Positions 46,991-59,269 of a DNA stretch of 64,000 bases are shown one piece after another. The stretch is from the NCBI RefSeq assembly GCF_965363235.1, contig NC_134841.1, positions 34,439,440 through 34,503,439 on the forward strand, written 5' to 3'. The position numbers and the translations under genes were made by a program. How positions within the stretch are numbered: position 1 is the first letter of the stretch; each line of letters begins with the position of its first letter. This DNA is from Mytilus galloprovincialis (Eukaryota > Mollusca > Bivalvia > Mytilida > Mytilidae). Under the pieces are notes generated by a model. It saw only the letters and a program-made list of their open reading frames with translations. It was not told where the DNA came from and did not search any database.

Positions 46991-47364
46991 GGCTCAACTC
47001 ATAAGATAAAGACGTCATAAACAGTCAAGAGAAAAACATGACCTTGTGCATTGCTAAGATACAGGTATCGACAGATTGTAGAGCCCTAAATGTGCATTTG
47101 TAATAACAATTATAATAATTACTTTGCTTTATTAATTTACTGATAGAAAAACAATATTAATACCAATAAAACCAAAAAAGATCTAATTACAGCGTTGAGT
47201 TGGTTACCTTTTAGAATAAGTTTATTTTAAGGATCAATAAGTTTACCTGGATCGTTTTGATATTTCCAGGCTCGTTAAACAACATTTACGTAAAAATGAA
47301 GATGTGTTTTCCCTCACTTAATTATTTTACAGGTGAAACCAAACCTCAAAACCAAATCTGTATA

Positions 47365-47646
47365 TCATTTGAATAATCTACGAAAGGTTTTGAGTAATTT
47401 GTGGTGAAAAAATGCTTGACTTAATAATTTAACTTTAATACATAGATTACGTTCATCAAAATCCAAAATGTCACAACATACACGGGCATATCGAATGAGT
47501 TGTGATTTCGAAACCCCGTAAAATGGTGCCAAAGGAACATCACTATCCAAAAAAATGGAAATAAACAATAGGGAACAAACAATCGTCCCTTTTGTCGTAA
47601 AATTTATTTTACAGTTATAGTTGTAAAACTGAAATACCGATATCAT
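47365..47646 (-). pseudogene. Retroelement RT C-terminal fragment (right copy)
   Basis: Duplicate of 28,281-28,562; the protein differs only at the last residue (Lys instead of Gln). Carried within the segmental duplication. Confidence 0.7.
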
Positions 47647-50436
47647 TGAAAAGACAGTTATTACTGTCTATATTTTATTCTTGATTAATTAATGAAAAAT
47701 ATCATCAAGATAACGGGAAGTGTTGTTGAATTTGTCAATTAAATGCAATTCAGACGGGTCTTTACTGAGTTTGGTCAAAAACTGTGATTCATAACAGTGC
47801 AAGAACAAGTCTGCAATTGATAGGAATACCTACAACCTTTTGATAAACTTTGTTGTCGACACGTTCATAAATACGTATATATAGTATCAAGGAGAAAATT
47901 AACAGCTTCAAATATCTCATCATACCTCCAGTAAGTATATCTAGCATATTTACCTTCTCATTATAAAAGAACCAGGTTCAATCCACCATTTTCTACACTT
48001 GAAAATGTCAGTCCCAAGTCAGGAATATGACAGTTGTCCATTCGTTTGATATTATTTTATCATTCGATTTTTCCATTTGTTTAGGGGCTTTCAGTTTTGA
48101 ATTTTCCTCGGCGCTCAGTATTTTTGTGATTTTACTTTTTAAATGAGTTACAAAAAAGATATTTACATTCAGATTTACCAAACGACATGACCAATAGGAA
48201 TTTCATCACACATTGTGAAACGGTTTTATAATACTCTTACACTAGTCAAATGATATCAAAACGTGTCGTACCATGCATGTTTACTCTTAATTGTTAAGTA
48301 TAAATAAGGCGTTTTTCTCTCAACAGGTCACGTTTTATTACAGCTTATAAACGAATTCGAGCTTATTTTTCGTACTGGTATTATTTCATTGTAAACATAT
48401 TAATAAAAACGTTTCTCGGTTTATTTTATTATTTTTTTACAGCTTCATTTTCTTTAATCGGTTAAAACTATTTCTGCTGTAATCAATACTTCTAATATAC
48501 ATACTGCGTCTGAAAGTAAATATTTATTAACAAAAGGTGTAGGTTTCGTTAATTCAATACTGCAGGTATAGTTTAAATTATCAGTCGTAACGATGGAAAG
48601 GACACTTGTTTATTGATATACGACAAATAACCTACATGTTTTTTTAAAAAAAAACCCAAATGTAACAAATGTAACTTGAAAGTCTATGTCGATTATTTTC
48701 ACTGCCCCCTTTTTCATTTGGACCAAGATGACCGAATGCAGTTCTATATCGATTCGAAGCAAAAGCTTGCTATCTAGCATATATTTGTTAAGCAAAACAG
48801 GATACCTTCGTAGTTCGAAGTATGTTGGAATCGGGTGACATTTCTCTCGAATGTACATATTTATATGTTAGCTCCTCAAATCACTTCCTATTATTTTGCA
48901 TAGACCCCCTTAATAATTGACTACGCTTTGAATACATGCATTACCTACATGTGTTGCCTTGTTCTATTTGCCCCTGTGTTTGTTTAATAACAAATTCGGC
49001 ACACGTAATTTAATGACAAACTAACAAAACAATAGGTACACAAATAGTGATTCTGTTTTCTAACACTTTTTTTCCTTTTTATACTACTACATTCATACTA
49101 AATCAACCTTTAATATAGTGACCGAAACGCAAAGTGTTTCACTTCATGTCCATCCACTATCTGTCACGGTTTATTAGTTATTTTAGTAACAAGTGTAAAA
49201 TTATTTTACATTATATTGTATGCTGATCACCTTTATACATGTATAAACAGGTACAGATGCAAAATAGTGTAAAATTGCCTATATATTGTCTTTTGAAATA
49301 CAATGTACAATGAAAATTCCTCTTTATTTAATCGTGAAGCCACGTTCCCCACTTCTTTTCTGGTAAGACACATACATGATGCCAGAACCTAATACTCAAT
49401 ATCATAGGAGTTAAATTAGTATTTATGATAAAATGTATTATCCATCCAGCATGAATTTGTTTTAGAAGCGTATAATCTAATCTTAAAATGCTTTATTCCA
49501 GAATATAGATTAAAGCCATTTTCATACCCATAACAATGCAAACGTCAACGGAAATGCTAACATGGAATATACATACTTATATATTCTCGCTGTGTTGAAG
49601 ACACATTGGTTGCCAATCCCTATTGATGAAAATGTATTATGTCAGTGCATGAAACAATGCTTTAACTAACTTTTAAATAAATCAAAAATACTTTTCATAC
49701 ACGAAACAATGCAATAGACCAGTTTGATGATGCTGTATTAAAACGTACATTTCATACAAAGGCTATTCAAATAATATATATGTTAGTGTACCGATATGGA
49801 CTGCATACAGTAAATATTTCGTGGTGTAAACAATCTTTATGTGAGGTCAGACATTTGATTGAGACGTACGTACACATAGACATTAAAACGGATAAAGGTG
49901 TTTGTGGGGTTTTTTTTACAGAAAATACACTCTAAATGTTTCGTTTACGGTTTATTGTGATGAAAACATATATTATCGTTCTAGAAATGGAAATTAAAAC
50001 AAAACATCGTTCTAATGCTCCTACTAGTATTGTATTGTCGAAATAGCTGTAAATCGATCTGATCGCATATGATGTCATTTTGGAAACATTGCTAGCCGCA
50101 AAACCAGGTTCAACCCACCGTTTGTTTCTTAAAATGTCCTGTACCAAGTCAGGAAAATGGCAGTTGTTATCTTATAGTTCGTTTCTGTGTGTGTTGCATC
50201 GTGATTGTCGTTTTGGTTATTCGTTGCACTTCAGTGTTCCTGTTGTTTCGTTGTATTCCTCTAATAGTTGATGTGTTCACCTGAGTTTTAGTTTGTTACC
50301 CGGATTTGTTTTCTCTAAATTGATTAATGACTTTCGAACAGCGGTATACTACTGTAGTCTTTATCTTAACTCGGAAAAAGTTGACCGATTCACTAAAATA
50401 AAACACGATCTAAGTTGGAAGCTATACCTACCGTGG

Positions 50437-51000
50437 ACACGTTAATATCCATTCTCAAGTTTTTGAAAAACGAGACAAGTAGTAATCATTTCCTTGTGTT
50501 ATATGTGCTTTAGCAGTTGTCTTAAATTTCAAGGAACTTAATACTTACAGCTATTAACCGACTTGTCCACCATGCTGAAATATAATTTTTTTTTAATATT
50601 GCATGAAAACCATAGTAGATAAATGAGAGGTAATGTTTGACAGACGAGCTAGTTCCTGGTAAAATTATGTTTTATTAACACAAAGACATTTATATGCGTT
50701 TTTTAATCTGAATTTATATTCGGATAACCAACTTAGCACACGTCGGACATTTAAATGAATCATTTTATTATGCATTATAAATGTAGTTTACATGTTTTTC
50801 ATATATAACCTTATTGTGCAAATTTAAACAAATGGCTTATTGTCCTACTGCTTCAGTGTGGAAACAAGAGTGCAAAGATCTACAAACATGTAGATTGAAG
50901 GATATTTAACATTTACCATTTATCATTTGTTGTGAAACAATTAAAGTCCATGAGAGATTGTCGGAATATAGCGTTGGTTTAAACTAAATCGTAAATACAA
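50437..51000 (+). promoter_or_regulatory. 5' flank of the membrane-protein gene (second direct repeat)
   Basis: Upstream region immediately before the 51,001 ATG, duplicated at 44,206-44,770. It holds the likely promoter, but no canonical TATA box at a convincing distance is seen; AATATAGCGTTGG lies about 40 bp before the ATG. The intact pair suggests this copy is the one driving the gene. Confidence 0.4.
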
Positions 51001-51612
51001 ATGAAATTTTACTTAGACCTGGGATGTACCTTTCTATTGAATGTGATTGAGCATGTGTTTTGTTGTGGAGAACGGGATGCCCAAAACAATCGGAACCTGG
51101 ATGGCGGAGAAAGATTGAATTGGAATAAATCGATTTTAGTGATTCGTATAACATTGGGATTAATAATTAATGTTACTGCCTTTATAACTGTATGTGTAGT
51201 AAACAAGGAAACATTCGTAGAAGGGAAGACTGCTCGAGGATTATTTATCACTATCGTTGTGTTTACTGTGTTAGCATATCTTGCTATGGAAGTATTAGTG
51301 TGGTTAGACACAAGTGGTGCTGATAGTAAGCATATTCTTCTGTATATGATACCGTACAGAACATTTGAAATAAAATTTGATATCTTAGTTTGTTTTTACA
51401 GTTTGGTGTTATCATATTGGAATATGAAATTGTTTACCACTACTACAACTGTACTTGCTATTGTAGATTTAGTTGTGAATATTATCATACTTGGAAGAAA
51501 TTATTATGACTATGACAACAAAAACATTACAATCATAATAATGTTATGTGGTATCTTACTTCCACCATTTTTACCAATTGTTGCTTTCATGTCAATAATA
51601 CGAAACAAATAA
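51001..51612 (+). CDS. Uncharacterised multi-pass membrane protein, 203 aa, intronless
   Basis: Longest uninterrupted frame in the window. It starts MKFYLDLGCTFLLNVIEHVF, with a short Cys-containing first helix or anchor (residues 1-22). A polar loop with GERDAQNNRNLDGGER (23-39) follows. Then come hydrophobic segments at about 45-67, 79-102, 125-140 (weaker), 145-165 and 176-200, ending IIRNK. A potential N-glycosylation site NKT-like motif is absent, but NVT (57-59) lies within a membrane segment and NIT occurs at 175-177. I do not recognise the family; four to five membrane passes of this size are seen in tetraspan-like proteins, but no tetraspanin CCG loop is present. The first 14 codons and the promoter are duplicated upstream. 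No splice signals are needed. A retrogene or a single-exon lineage-specific gene are both possible. Confidence 0.65.
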   Translation: MKFYLDLGCTFLLNVIEHVFCCGERDAQNNRNLDGGERLNWNKSILVIRITLGLIINVTAFITVCVVNKETFVEGKTARGLFITIVVFTVLAYLAMEVLVWLDTSGADSKHILLYMIPYRTFEIKFDILVCFYSLVLSYWNMKLFTTTTTVLAIVDLVVNIIILGRNYYDYDNKNITIIIMLCGILLPPFLPIVAFMSIIRNK

Positions 51613-53435
51613 ATGTAACATGATTAACCTACGCTATGTTTCCAATTAACACTTATATAACCAATCAAGTCATTCTTTAAACCTAACATATTCTTTTGTT
51701 AGTAGTTGCAACGCATTTCCATATTTGTTTGATATTGTTTTGTTAATTTGAATGTTCAGTTTTCACCTTGTAGAACGCCACATAAGGGCTATGAATGAAA
51801 CTGGAAGGTGATTCAGTAGCAGCGAGGAACGCAAAAATAAGATTATTAAAAGTGTGCTATGTGGTTATTTTTTTTAAAGATTTTTTTTCACAAAGTAAAG
51901 TATTTAAGGATTGAACTTGCATTTGAAACCTCAGATTTTGCGACAATGAAAAGTAAAATCTCAAAAATACCGAACTCAGGAAAATCCAATCGGAAAATGA
52001 GGATGAGTGTTTGAGAAAAACATAGTAATGTGGAAGTATTCCTTGCAATGCAATATTTGGGGCTTACAATTCTCCCCAAAAAAGATGTGATACCTTAACC
52101 TATCTCGATTTTCCCCTCTCTTCGAATCCGCCGACCTAGTATCATACAAAGCAACCCTCTCAGCCCCAAGGAGGAGTTTTACACGGTGAGCTTTGTCCAA
52201 TGTGTGAAATCTTTATCAATTTCAAAATAATTGTATTGATTGTTTATTTGATGGCTGCTTAATATGCGAAAGACAAGCAGAGCTATTTACATTTATAACA
52301 ATTGATATTCATGTATATATTAAGCTAATCAAACAAATAATTTCACTGGCTGTAATCACTGTGTTAGGTGCTAATGGGTGAGCCATTTGATTTTGTTTAT
52401 AAATCACTACATATTATCCTATCATAATAACGATACAGTTAAATTTGCAGTGGATTGGTTAATATGAAGCAAGTTTTCTAGATTACAATTTTGGCAATTT
52501 TGATTGTTAAGAATTTGTTGGCATTTATTGCGTACAACCCTATTTTATCTCCGCACTCAGCGAAGTGACATAAATGTTATATTTTGCTGATTGTCGTACT
52601 TGTTTGTCTGGATACGCTGAATCGTGGCAATGTTAGTTAACACTGCATGTACATGCATATTGTGTCATAAGAATTTTTTTATTCTGATATTTCCTATAGA
52701 GGGAAAATTGGTGTGAAATCAACAATATACAAGTTGTTGATGAATTCAAATATGGCAGCTTTAAAACTAGTTATTGTTGAAATGTTGTCATGTCGAACAC
52801 ATTTATGCATACAACAAAACATTAACAATTACAAACTTATTGAATAATGAAATAATAAAATTGATATTGAATGTAAATGCTTATTTATCTGAAAGCATAT
52901 GAATTGTTAAAGTCCTTGATCGCATATAAATAAACATATAATCATATAATATACTTTATACATTTTTGATAAAAAAAAAAATTAAATCATTCGTATATGT
53001 TAAATATGTCGTCTTAAGCGTCACGTTATGATTTGCAAATTCATAATAAATGAACTATGTCTCTATGTGACTTAACACTTGTTCAGCCACCTGTAACAAT
53101 TTTAACACTTGTAATCCACTGGCTTTCTACGTATTTACCCACAAATCAAAATAGAATCTATAATGGATTAAGGAAGTAAACTGGCAGTATGGTATGATGA
53201 AAACACAATACATGTTAAAATGTATTTTATAAAATCAGTTCACTACATCAATATTTAGATTTATTATTCATCAAGCTTATAGACTAATTTGAGTACGTTT
53301 TTTTTCATGTAGAAACCAATGTGCATGACTATATGATAAACATTTTGCTAAATATAGGCCTGAATTGGTAGTCTTTATTTTAATTCATTTTTTGTTAGTC
53401 ACCTTTATTATGAACGCTCAAAGCCAAACATTTGT
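51613..53435. other. Intergenic region
   Basis: No gene recognised. A minus-strand open frame at 51,976-52,200 (LLLGAERVALYDTRSADSKR) overlaps a more GC-rich patch (52,080-52,200) that may be a dispersed repeat. The rest is AT-rich and unremarkable. Confidence 0.45.
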
Positions 53436-53439
53436 ATGC

Positions 53440-53560
53440 CCTATGCGGAATGTTCTTTGTTGAAGGCTGTACGGTGAACTATAGTTGTTAATAACTGTTT
53501 CATTTGGTCTCCTTTGGAGAGTTGTCTCAATAGCAATCATGCCACATCTTCTTTTCTAAA
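53440..53560 (-). repeat. Common bivalve interspersed repeat, short inverted copy
   Basis: Antisense of the shared element: GGAGAGTTGTCTCAATAGCA, ATCATGCCACATCTTCTT and TTGAAGGCTGTACGGTGA. It lies about 200 bp upstream of HYKK gene C and may be part of its promoter or 5' region. Confidence 0.8.
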
Positions 53561-53754
53561 TAATAAAAATATGGCCTCGATCGTAGAAATAATGTCGGTA
53601 TGCGCTAGGACCTGAAAATTTATTTGGCGAATACACATAGTTGATACGTAACATTATTCTTTCCTATACTATTTGTATTTATCGTACGTTGTAGCGGGGA
53701 GAAACATATTTAAATGGAACATAATATTGCCGTTTTCTAGTTTGCAGTGTTTAG

Positions 53755-56700
53755 ATGAATAGTGAAGAAAAAATGTCTAACAGAAAACCATTTGAAGGCG
53801 ATTTATTGTCGAAAACTATATCAAAAGATGAACTCAAAAAATCAGAAGAATTCAAAGCCATGGTGAGACAATACCAACAATTAAAGCCAATCCTGCCAGC
53901 TTCATTTGTTACGAATGTGACGTCAAAGTTGTATGGAATGACAGTCGCAGAATATCAGAAATTAGACGGTTATGATGACATTAACTACCATATTATCGTA
54001 GATCAAGCCATCAATAACAACTATATGATTGACTTCCGTCCAGGAGGCTACGTACTGAAGGTCCTTAATTCCAAGGACTCACAGAACACCTCCCTCATTG
54101 GTATGCATTGAAAGCATTCTGTACATGATTTTTCAAAAACATTAAAAACTGGATATTAATTCATTTTAAACTTAAGCACTTATATTACCTTTGCCGTATT
54201 TGGCACAACTTTTTAGAATTTCGGGTCCTCAATGCTCTTACACTTTGTACTTGTTTGGCTTTATAACTTTGATAACTAATTAGGTTATATTCATAAGGTT
54301 ATTTCGCATTTACAATGGTTCAAAGTTTTCTTCAAGTGAAGCAAAAATGATAAACAAAAAACAAAAACGTAATATGTCTTGTATACTTTTAATCCAATTG
54401 TAAGAGTACATCACACAATAAATACGATATAGATGATCGAATATAAATAGAGATATTCGGGAACAATTTGAAGCCTAAACGTCATACTAAAATATTTGCT
54501 ATATTTATTAAATGAGTTCCCTGTTATAGTGTGCATTGTTTGTTTGTTTCAAAACAGAGGCCATGAATTTAGTTCTGGATCATCTCAGGAAGAAATCTTT
54601 TCCTGTACAGGCATTTGTATCAAATATTAATGGTGAGATGTGGTCCAGTGAAACAGTTGTCACTGAATTAGGTAAATATACATAATTTATTTCAAATAAC
54701 TGTCATTATATGTTTGAAAAGAATGTTCAAATAACAACAAATCGACTTAAAGTAATAATCGTTATTAAATTGAAGCATTTATAATATATTTGTACGGTTA
54801 AGCATGAAAGAACATCATTATCAGAATGACATGCCAATTCGTTTCGGAATACGTAAGTTCTCCTAGGATTTTGGTGTGGTTTGTTTTCTAATTTGTTGTT
54901 CTGACATGAACATATACACTGACCGACTTTAGAAACGCAACATTAGATTTTTCTTTTTAATTCCAATTTTCAAATATGCATTTTTTTGTAGGCAAACTTA
55001 CGAACAGAAAGTTCTTTCATTACTTCAATGTAAAAAAATGCAGTTCGAAAGTTGAATTGATTACGTCATTTTCAATGTTCAAATATTGTGGTATACACGG
55101 AAACCCTGGTTTTCCCTTTACCAATGAACGTGTCACCGTCAAAAGCAATGACTGCCTGTAACAAACGCCAAAATGATTGTCAGAAAGGTCAACCAATTCT
55201 GTTCGGCACGTTTTGGTTTCTATTTTGCACCTTATGATTTTGCCGTTGTTCCACCCATTACAATGGATTTTGGCAATTAAGCGGTTTAAACTTTAAGGCT
55301 ATAAATTTTGTTCTGCAGTCGATTCTTTGGCAATTCAGTTAATGGGAAAAATTTATGGCATAAATCTGTGCAAAATTTCATTCATCAATTTGGTAAGCAG
55401 TTAAAGTTGAGGCCGTAGATCTGTCTCGCAAATGACGTTGTGTAATCAAATTCTTTTGACGTTGCATTGTCACTACATGTTGATCTGGTCGTTGATTGTT
55501 ATCAACAAATCCCGTCTACCGATATCATTGAAGGAAGGACAATAAGACGAGTTTCTGACGTCAAATTGTCTTGTTGTAGCACGTTCATGTTTTCCTGTTT
55601 GCAGTATTTTAATGGGTTGATTCAGTTTTTTATTCCTCAGTCTTGGCAATATGGAGATGTAACATTTTAAAATTATTTAAGTCTGGCAAAGGATTGAACG
55701 AACTGTTTCACAAAGAAAAAAAATTAAAAAATCTTTTATTGGCTCGAAATTTCGCTTTCTGGAATTCGTGCGATCTCAATAATCTGGTATGTTCAATAAC
55801 CACAGGTAAGTCAGATGTTGCTTTTTTTCGAAAGAGAAAGAGGTATAATGAGCATGAATAGTAGTTGGATAAGGTTAAAACATGATTTGGTTAAAAAAAA
55901 TCTTCAAAATGAGTGTTGCGTTTTTAAAGTCAGTCAGTATATGTTGTTAATACATTTTTTTTCAATTTTTCCTTGATTTAATTTTTATTTAATGAGAATT
56001 TTAGAGGATTTGCGAAATATCTCCGTGTTCCTTTTGATTATATAACTCTTAAATCAAAAGCATCATACATCCTCTGGGTTATCTATCTTTGTGGCTTTTA
56101 TCACTCTGGTTAAGGTAAATTTATCTATGTTGAGTTTATTTTCAGGTACCAAAAGCAAATATATTGTTTCAATGTTGACCTACCTGGAAGGCAAAACAAT
56201 GACGAGTAAACAAATAAATCCTTCCTCCCTGTATAATATTGGAATACATGCTGGACTATTACAGAATGCATTAGAGGTATCACATCATTTTTTTTTAAAT
56301 AAAAGCATGTTTTACCTTTCAATCACAAAGGATTTGAATTATAAAACAAAATTAAAGAAAGATAATCCAACACTTCGCTCCTCACACACACACAATAACC
56401 CGAAACAAGATTGACAGTATAAAAACTTTTCATACCATCCCTGGTGCATATACTGATACACATGTTCATTCGTCCATATATCCATTTAGCTATTTCATCC
56501 GTCGGTTAAATTATTTTTGTTCAAATAAAAACCGAAATTTCGCTTGATATTTTACACACTGTCCATATTGAAAGATCATCCAACACCCAATGAAACTAGT
56601 GTAAAGACGATATAAGTAGAAAAACTTTATCTCTTGTAATTCAAAACACAGGTATTGACAGATTGTAGAACCGTGATTTAGCATAAATTATGTATATGTA

Positions 56701-59234
56701 GTTAACAGTAATACTAGCCTGGTTTTAGTTCAACAATAACAAAATCAATATCAATACCAATAACAACAATATTCAAAGATCCAATCACAGTGATGAATTG
56801 ATAATTTTTTAGGTGTAATATCACCAAATCACAGTACAATTTCTTGAAAACTATTACGTGCAAATCAATGATGGTATTACACCTTTTAAAATAAGTTTAT
56901 TTAAAAGATTGATAAGTTTATCCTGGTATAGCGAACGTGTATATAAACACCGTAATATGGTGCCAAATAAACATTCGACTTGACATATAATGTTTTTGTA
57001 TCTTAAAGCAATTATTCAACTATTATATATGTACAGGTCAAGATCGATTGTAACAAATGATTCTTCGATTTGTAACTAAATCTACTAATTTTAATATATA
57101 ATATTGGTTAAGATTTAATCATCTGTCTTCGTTTAAAAATAAGAAGACTGATTCGGTCTAACTCTGTACAAATAAAGGTTTAAACAGGTTCACGTCTTTT
57201 TACAATACATATGATGTGCATGTATTAATACTAACAGTTTTTTCAAGTATTAAAACAGACCTTTCAATTAAAAACCTTTTGTACTACTTATATCTAAAGC
57301 AAGTAAATGTTGAAAATATTTTGAAAGACATGGAAATTTTCAGAAGTCAAATAATTGGAAATTTCTCTTAATTGCTTCATTGAATGGCCATCTGGACTGT
57401 TTGATAAGTCTGTTTATTCCATATCGAGGTTTGAAGATATCGAGGAACAAATATGTCTTTACTGACAAGTATACGGATTTATGAAAAGATTAATCAAAGC
57501 TAACAGTAAATCTAATCTTTATTTTGTAGAATTTTGATAATGATTACCTGAGTAAAAGGGAAAACCAATGGGATTTACTACAGCTCCCAAGGCTTGTAAA
57601 ATTTTTACCTGCTCTTGAACACCAGAAAGAGTTCCAGTTATTGAAGACGATCATGACAGATTTTAAGACAGACGTTGTCCCAGCTTTGAAACATCTAAAA
57701 CAAGGTAAATAAAATGGACAGCTGAAAACTAGCAATGACAAAACAATTCACCTTTGTGTCTGTAAGTGAAAGTTTTAACTGAAAGCATTATTATTGAATG
57801 TAAAGACAGCATCAATATATCTAAAAGTTGTTTCGCTCATTGTGTTCCATTCTTGATTGCCTTACGTCTTTGTTTCATCAATATACACATGTATACGAGA
57901 ACAAAAAAGGAATCATTGGAAAGTTGAGTTAGCAGTAGCTTTCCTATTATTTGAACAAAAGTACAATAAACATGGTGATTATTGGCACTTGGTGTCTTAT
58001 CAGAATCATTGTAATTTTCAACTAGCAACATATGTTTCTACATAGAATAATAATAATAATAAACGATGAGAAACCTTGAATTGGGACTGGTATTGTTGAA
58101 AGGAGTAGGTCCAGTAAGACCCTTTTCTGACCCCAAAATATAGCAGTTTTACAAAATTGTTAAAATGTAAACTTGTAGTTATTTATTGGAAAGAAGAATG
58201 CTTCTGTTACTTAAATATGGGCTTTTTGTGACAATAAAATGCACATATATCGGGTACTAGCATCATTAAGTCATGCTAAATTACTGAAAACTCCACAATT
58301 TTACCAGTTAAGTTAAATTTTAGAGGGTTTCCGTCTTAAATGAAAGTGGCCGCATTTTAGTTCATTCTTAATATTGAAATGTAAGATGTATTTGATAATA
58401 ATAGATAACATATATATAAAGGTTGAGGATGAACACGGATGCGGTCACTTTCATTTTGACAAAAAACATCTGAAAGTATTTTTTTTTTCTTTGCATATTT
58501 GATAGATTTTTCATGTTTAAGCTTGAATCGGAGCGTTTTAAAAGACTAAATCAGTTAAAATCTTTCACACAAAGTATTTGAATCAACAGAAATAGACATT
58601 TAAGTTATTAAAAATTGTCCAAAATCTTTCGTCAGATGAACCTGAAATTTGAGGCCAAAATAGGCCCTTTCCAGACCTACTCCTTTGTTTTTTTTCTAAT
58701 ACATTAGATATCAGGTGATTGTCATATATGACTTTTCTCTGAATTCCAGTTCTTATTCATGGCGATCTGAACGACGGTAATATCATTGTTAAAGAAGTGA
58801 TGGAACGGGAAAACATCCCAAAGGAGAAAACAACATGTGATATTGTGGGCATCATCGACTTTCTTGACATGCAGTACAGTTATAATATAGTTGATGTTGC
58901 AATTTTAATAGCACATATGTCTGCTGAATGTACTTGTATGGACCCGATAGATGTTGGTGGACATATATTAGCTGGATATATGACGATAAAAGAATTGACC
59001 CACAATGAAAAGGACATTCTCAGACTTTTAATTTGCAGTCGATTGGCGCAACTGGTAATTTTGAACGAATTTACTCTTTTAATTGATCCACACAAGAAGA
59101 GTGTACGGTTATATCTTGAGAATTATAAACGAGTTATTTGGAAATTTTGGAAAACGTCAAAAACTGAACTTTATAGAAGATGGGATGTAGTATTGAGAGA
59201 TTACAACATTGAAGATGTGTTTACTATTTTGTAG
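53755..59234 (+). CDS. HYKK: Hydroxylysine kinase-like protein, gene C (5 exons, 416 aa)
   Basis: Exons: 53,755-54,100; 54,558-54,671; 56,146-56,276; 57,530-57,704; 58,750-59,234, phases 1, 1, 0, 1. Exons 3 and 4 (131 and 175 nt) are exactly as long as in gene B. The joined frame encodes 416 residues, with YDDINYH at 73-79, Lys102 in YVLKVLN, catalytic HGDLNDGN (259-266; Asp261, Asn266) and IDFLD (291-295; Asp292). As in gene B, Leu replaces the Gly of IDFGD. The last exon shares a clear majority of residues with gene B's, so this is an old paralogue, unlike the near-identical A/B pair. The expected role is GTP-dependent phosphorylation of hydroxylysine from collagen breakdown; sub-functionalisation is possible. 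Met7 is an alternative start. Introns 2 and 4 hold TIR elements and intron 3 a retroelement piece. Confidence 0.87.
54917..55937. mobile_element. Tc1/mariner-like relic, about 1 kb, in HYKK-C intron 2
   Basis: The left terminus CACTGACCGACTTTAGAAAC (then GCAACA) faces the right terminus which, reverse-complemented, reads CTGACTGACTTTAAAAACGC (then AACA). TA lies outside both ends (54,915-54,916 and 55,938-55,939). Size and TA duplication fit Tc1/mariner. Open frames inside are short (61-72 codons) and I see no intact transposase, so it is a dead copy or a deletion derivative. Confidence 0.65.
56640..56965 (-). pseudogene. Retroelement fragment in HYKK-C intron 3, minus strand
   Basis: Aligns with 27,985-28,450: ACAGGTATTGACAGATTGTA, AATATCAATACCAATAACAA, CTTTTAAAATAAGTTTATTT and CCGTAATATGGTGCCAAA. 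It is part of the same reverse-transcriptase element family, heavily decayed. Confidence 0.55.
58099..58686. mobile_element. 590-bp MITE in HYKK-C intron 4
   Basis: The left end AAAGGAGTAGGTCCAGTAAG (ACCCTTTTCTGACCCCAAAA) pairs with the right end TAGGCCCTTTCCAGACCTAC plus TCCTTT. Inner stretches also mirror each other (AAGTGGCCGCATTTTAGT and GGATGCGGTCACTTTCATTT). No coding frame. It ends about 60 bp before the exon 5 acceptor. Confidence 0.7.
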
Positions 59235-59263
59235 ATATAAATCCATTTTCTTTTTTATTTCTA

Positions 59264-59269
59264 ATAAAA
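59264..59269 (+). terminator. Poly(A) signal AATAAA of HYKK gene C
   Basis: AATAAA 30 bases after the stop codon, with a second ATAAAT just behind. It would give a very short 3' UTR. Confidence 0.55.

Larger units (their letters stand above)
44811..50418 (+). repeat. Segmental duplication, right copy, sandwiched between direct repeats
   Basis: Same orientation as 25,001-31,532. It carries two deletions: one joins TTTTTCACTG to ATCGAATG at about 46,340, the other joins GGTTGCCA to ATCCCTATTG at about 49,616. It is flanked on both sides by a roughly 600-bp sequence that belongs to the membrane-protein gene downstream, so this copy is an insertion into that locus. Confidence 0.93.

Noticed and set aside
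44206..51044. LTR retrotransposon reading of the X-S'-X structure
   Set aside because: X is the promoter and first codons of the adjacent gene, has no TG...CA ends, and S' contains no gag-pol but a copy of sequence found without X elsewhere.
54976..55161. 61-codon frame in HYKK-C intron 2 as an extra exon
   Set aside because: It lies inside the Tc1/mariner-like element and its inclusion is not supported by the gene B exon structure.
56376..56400. CA-rich microsatellite in HYKK-C intron 3
   Set aside because: Short and ordinary.
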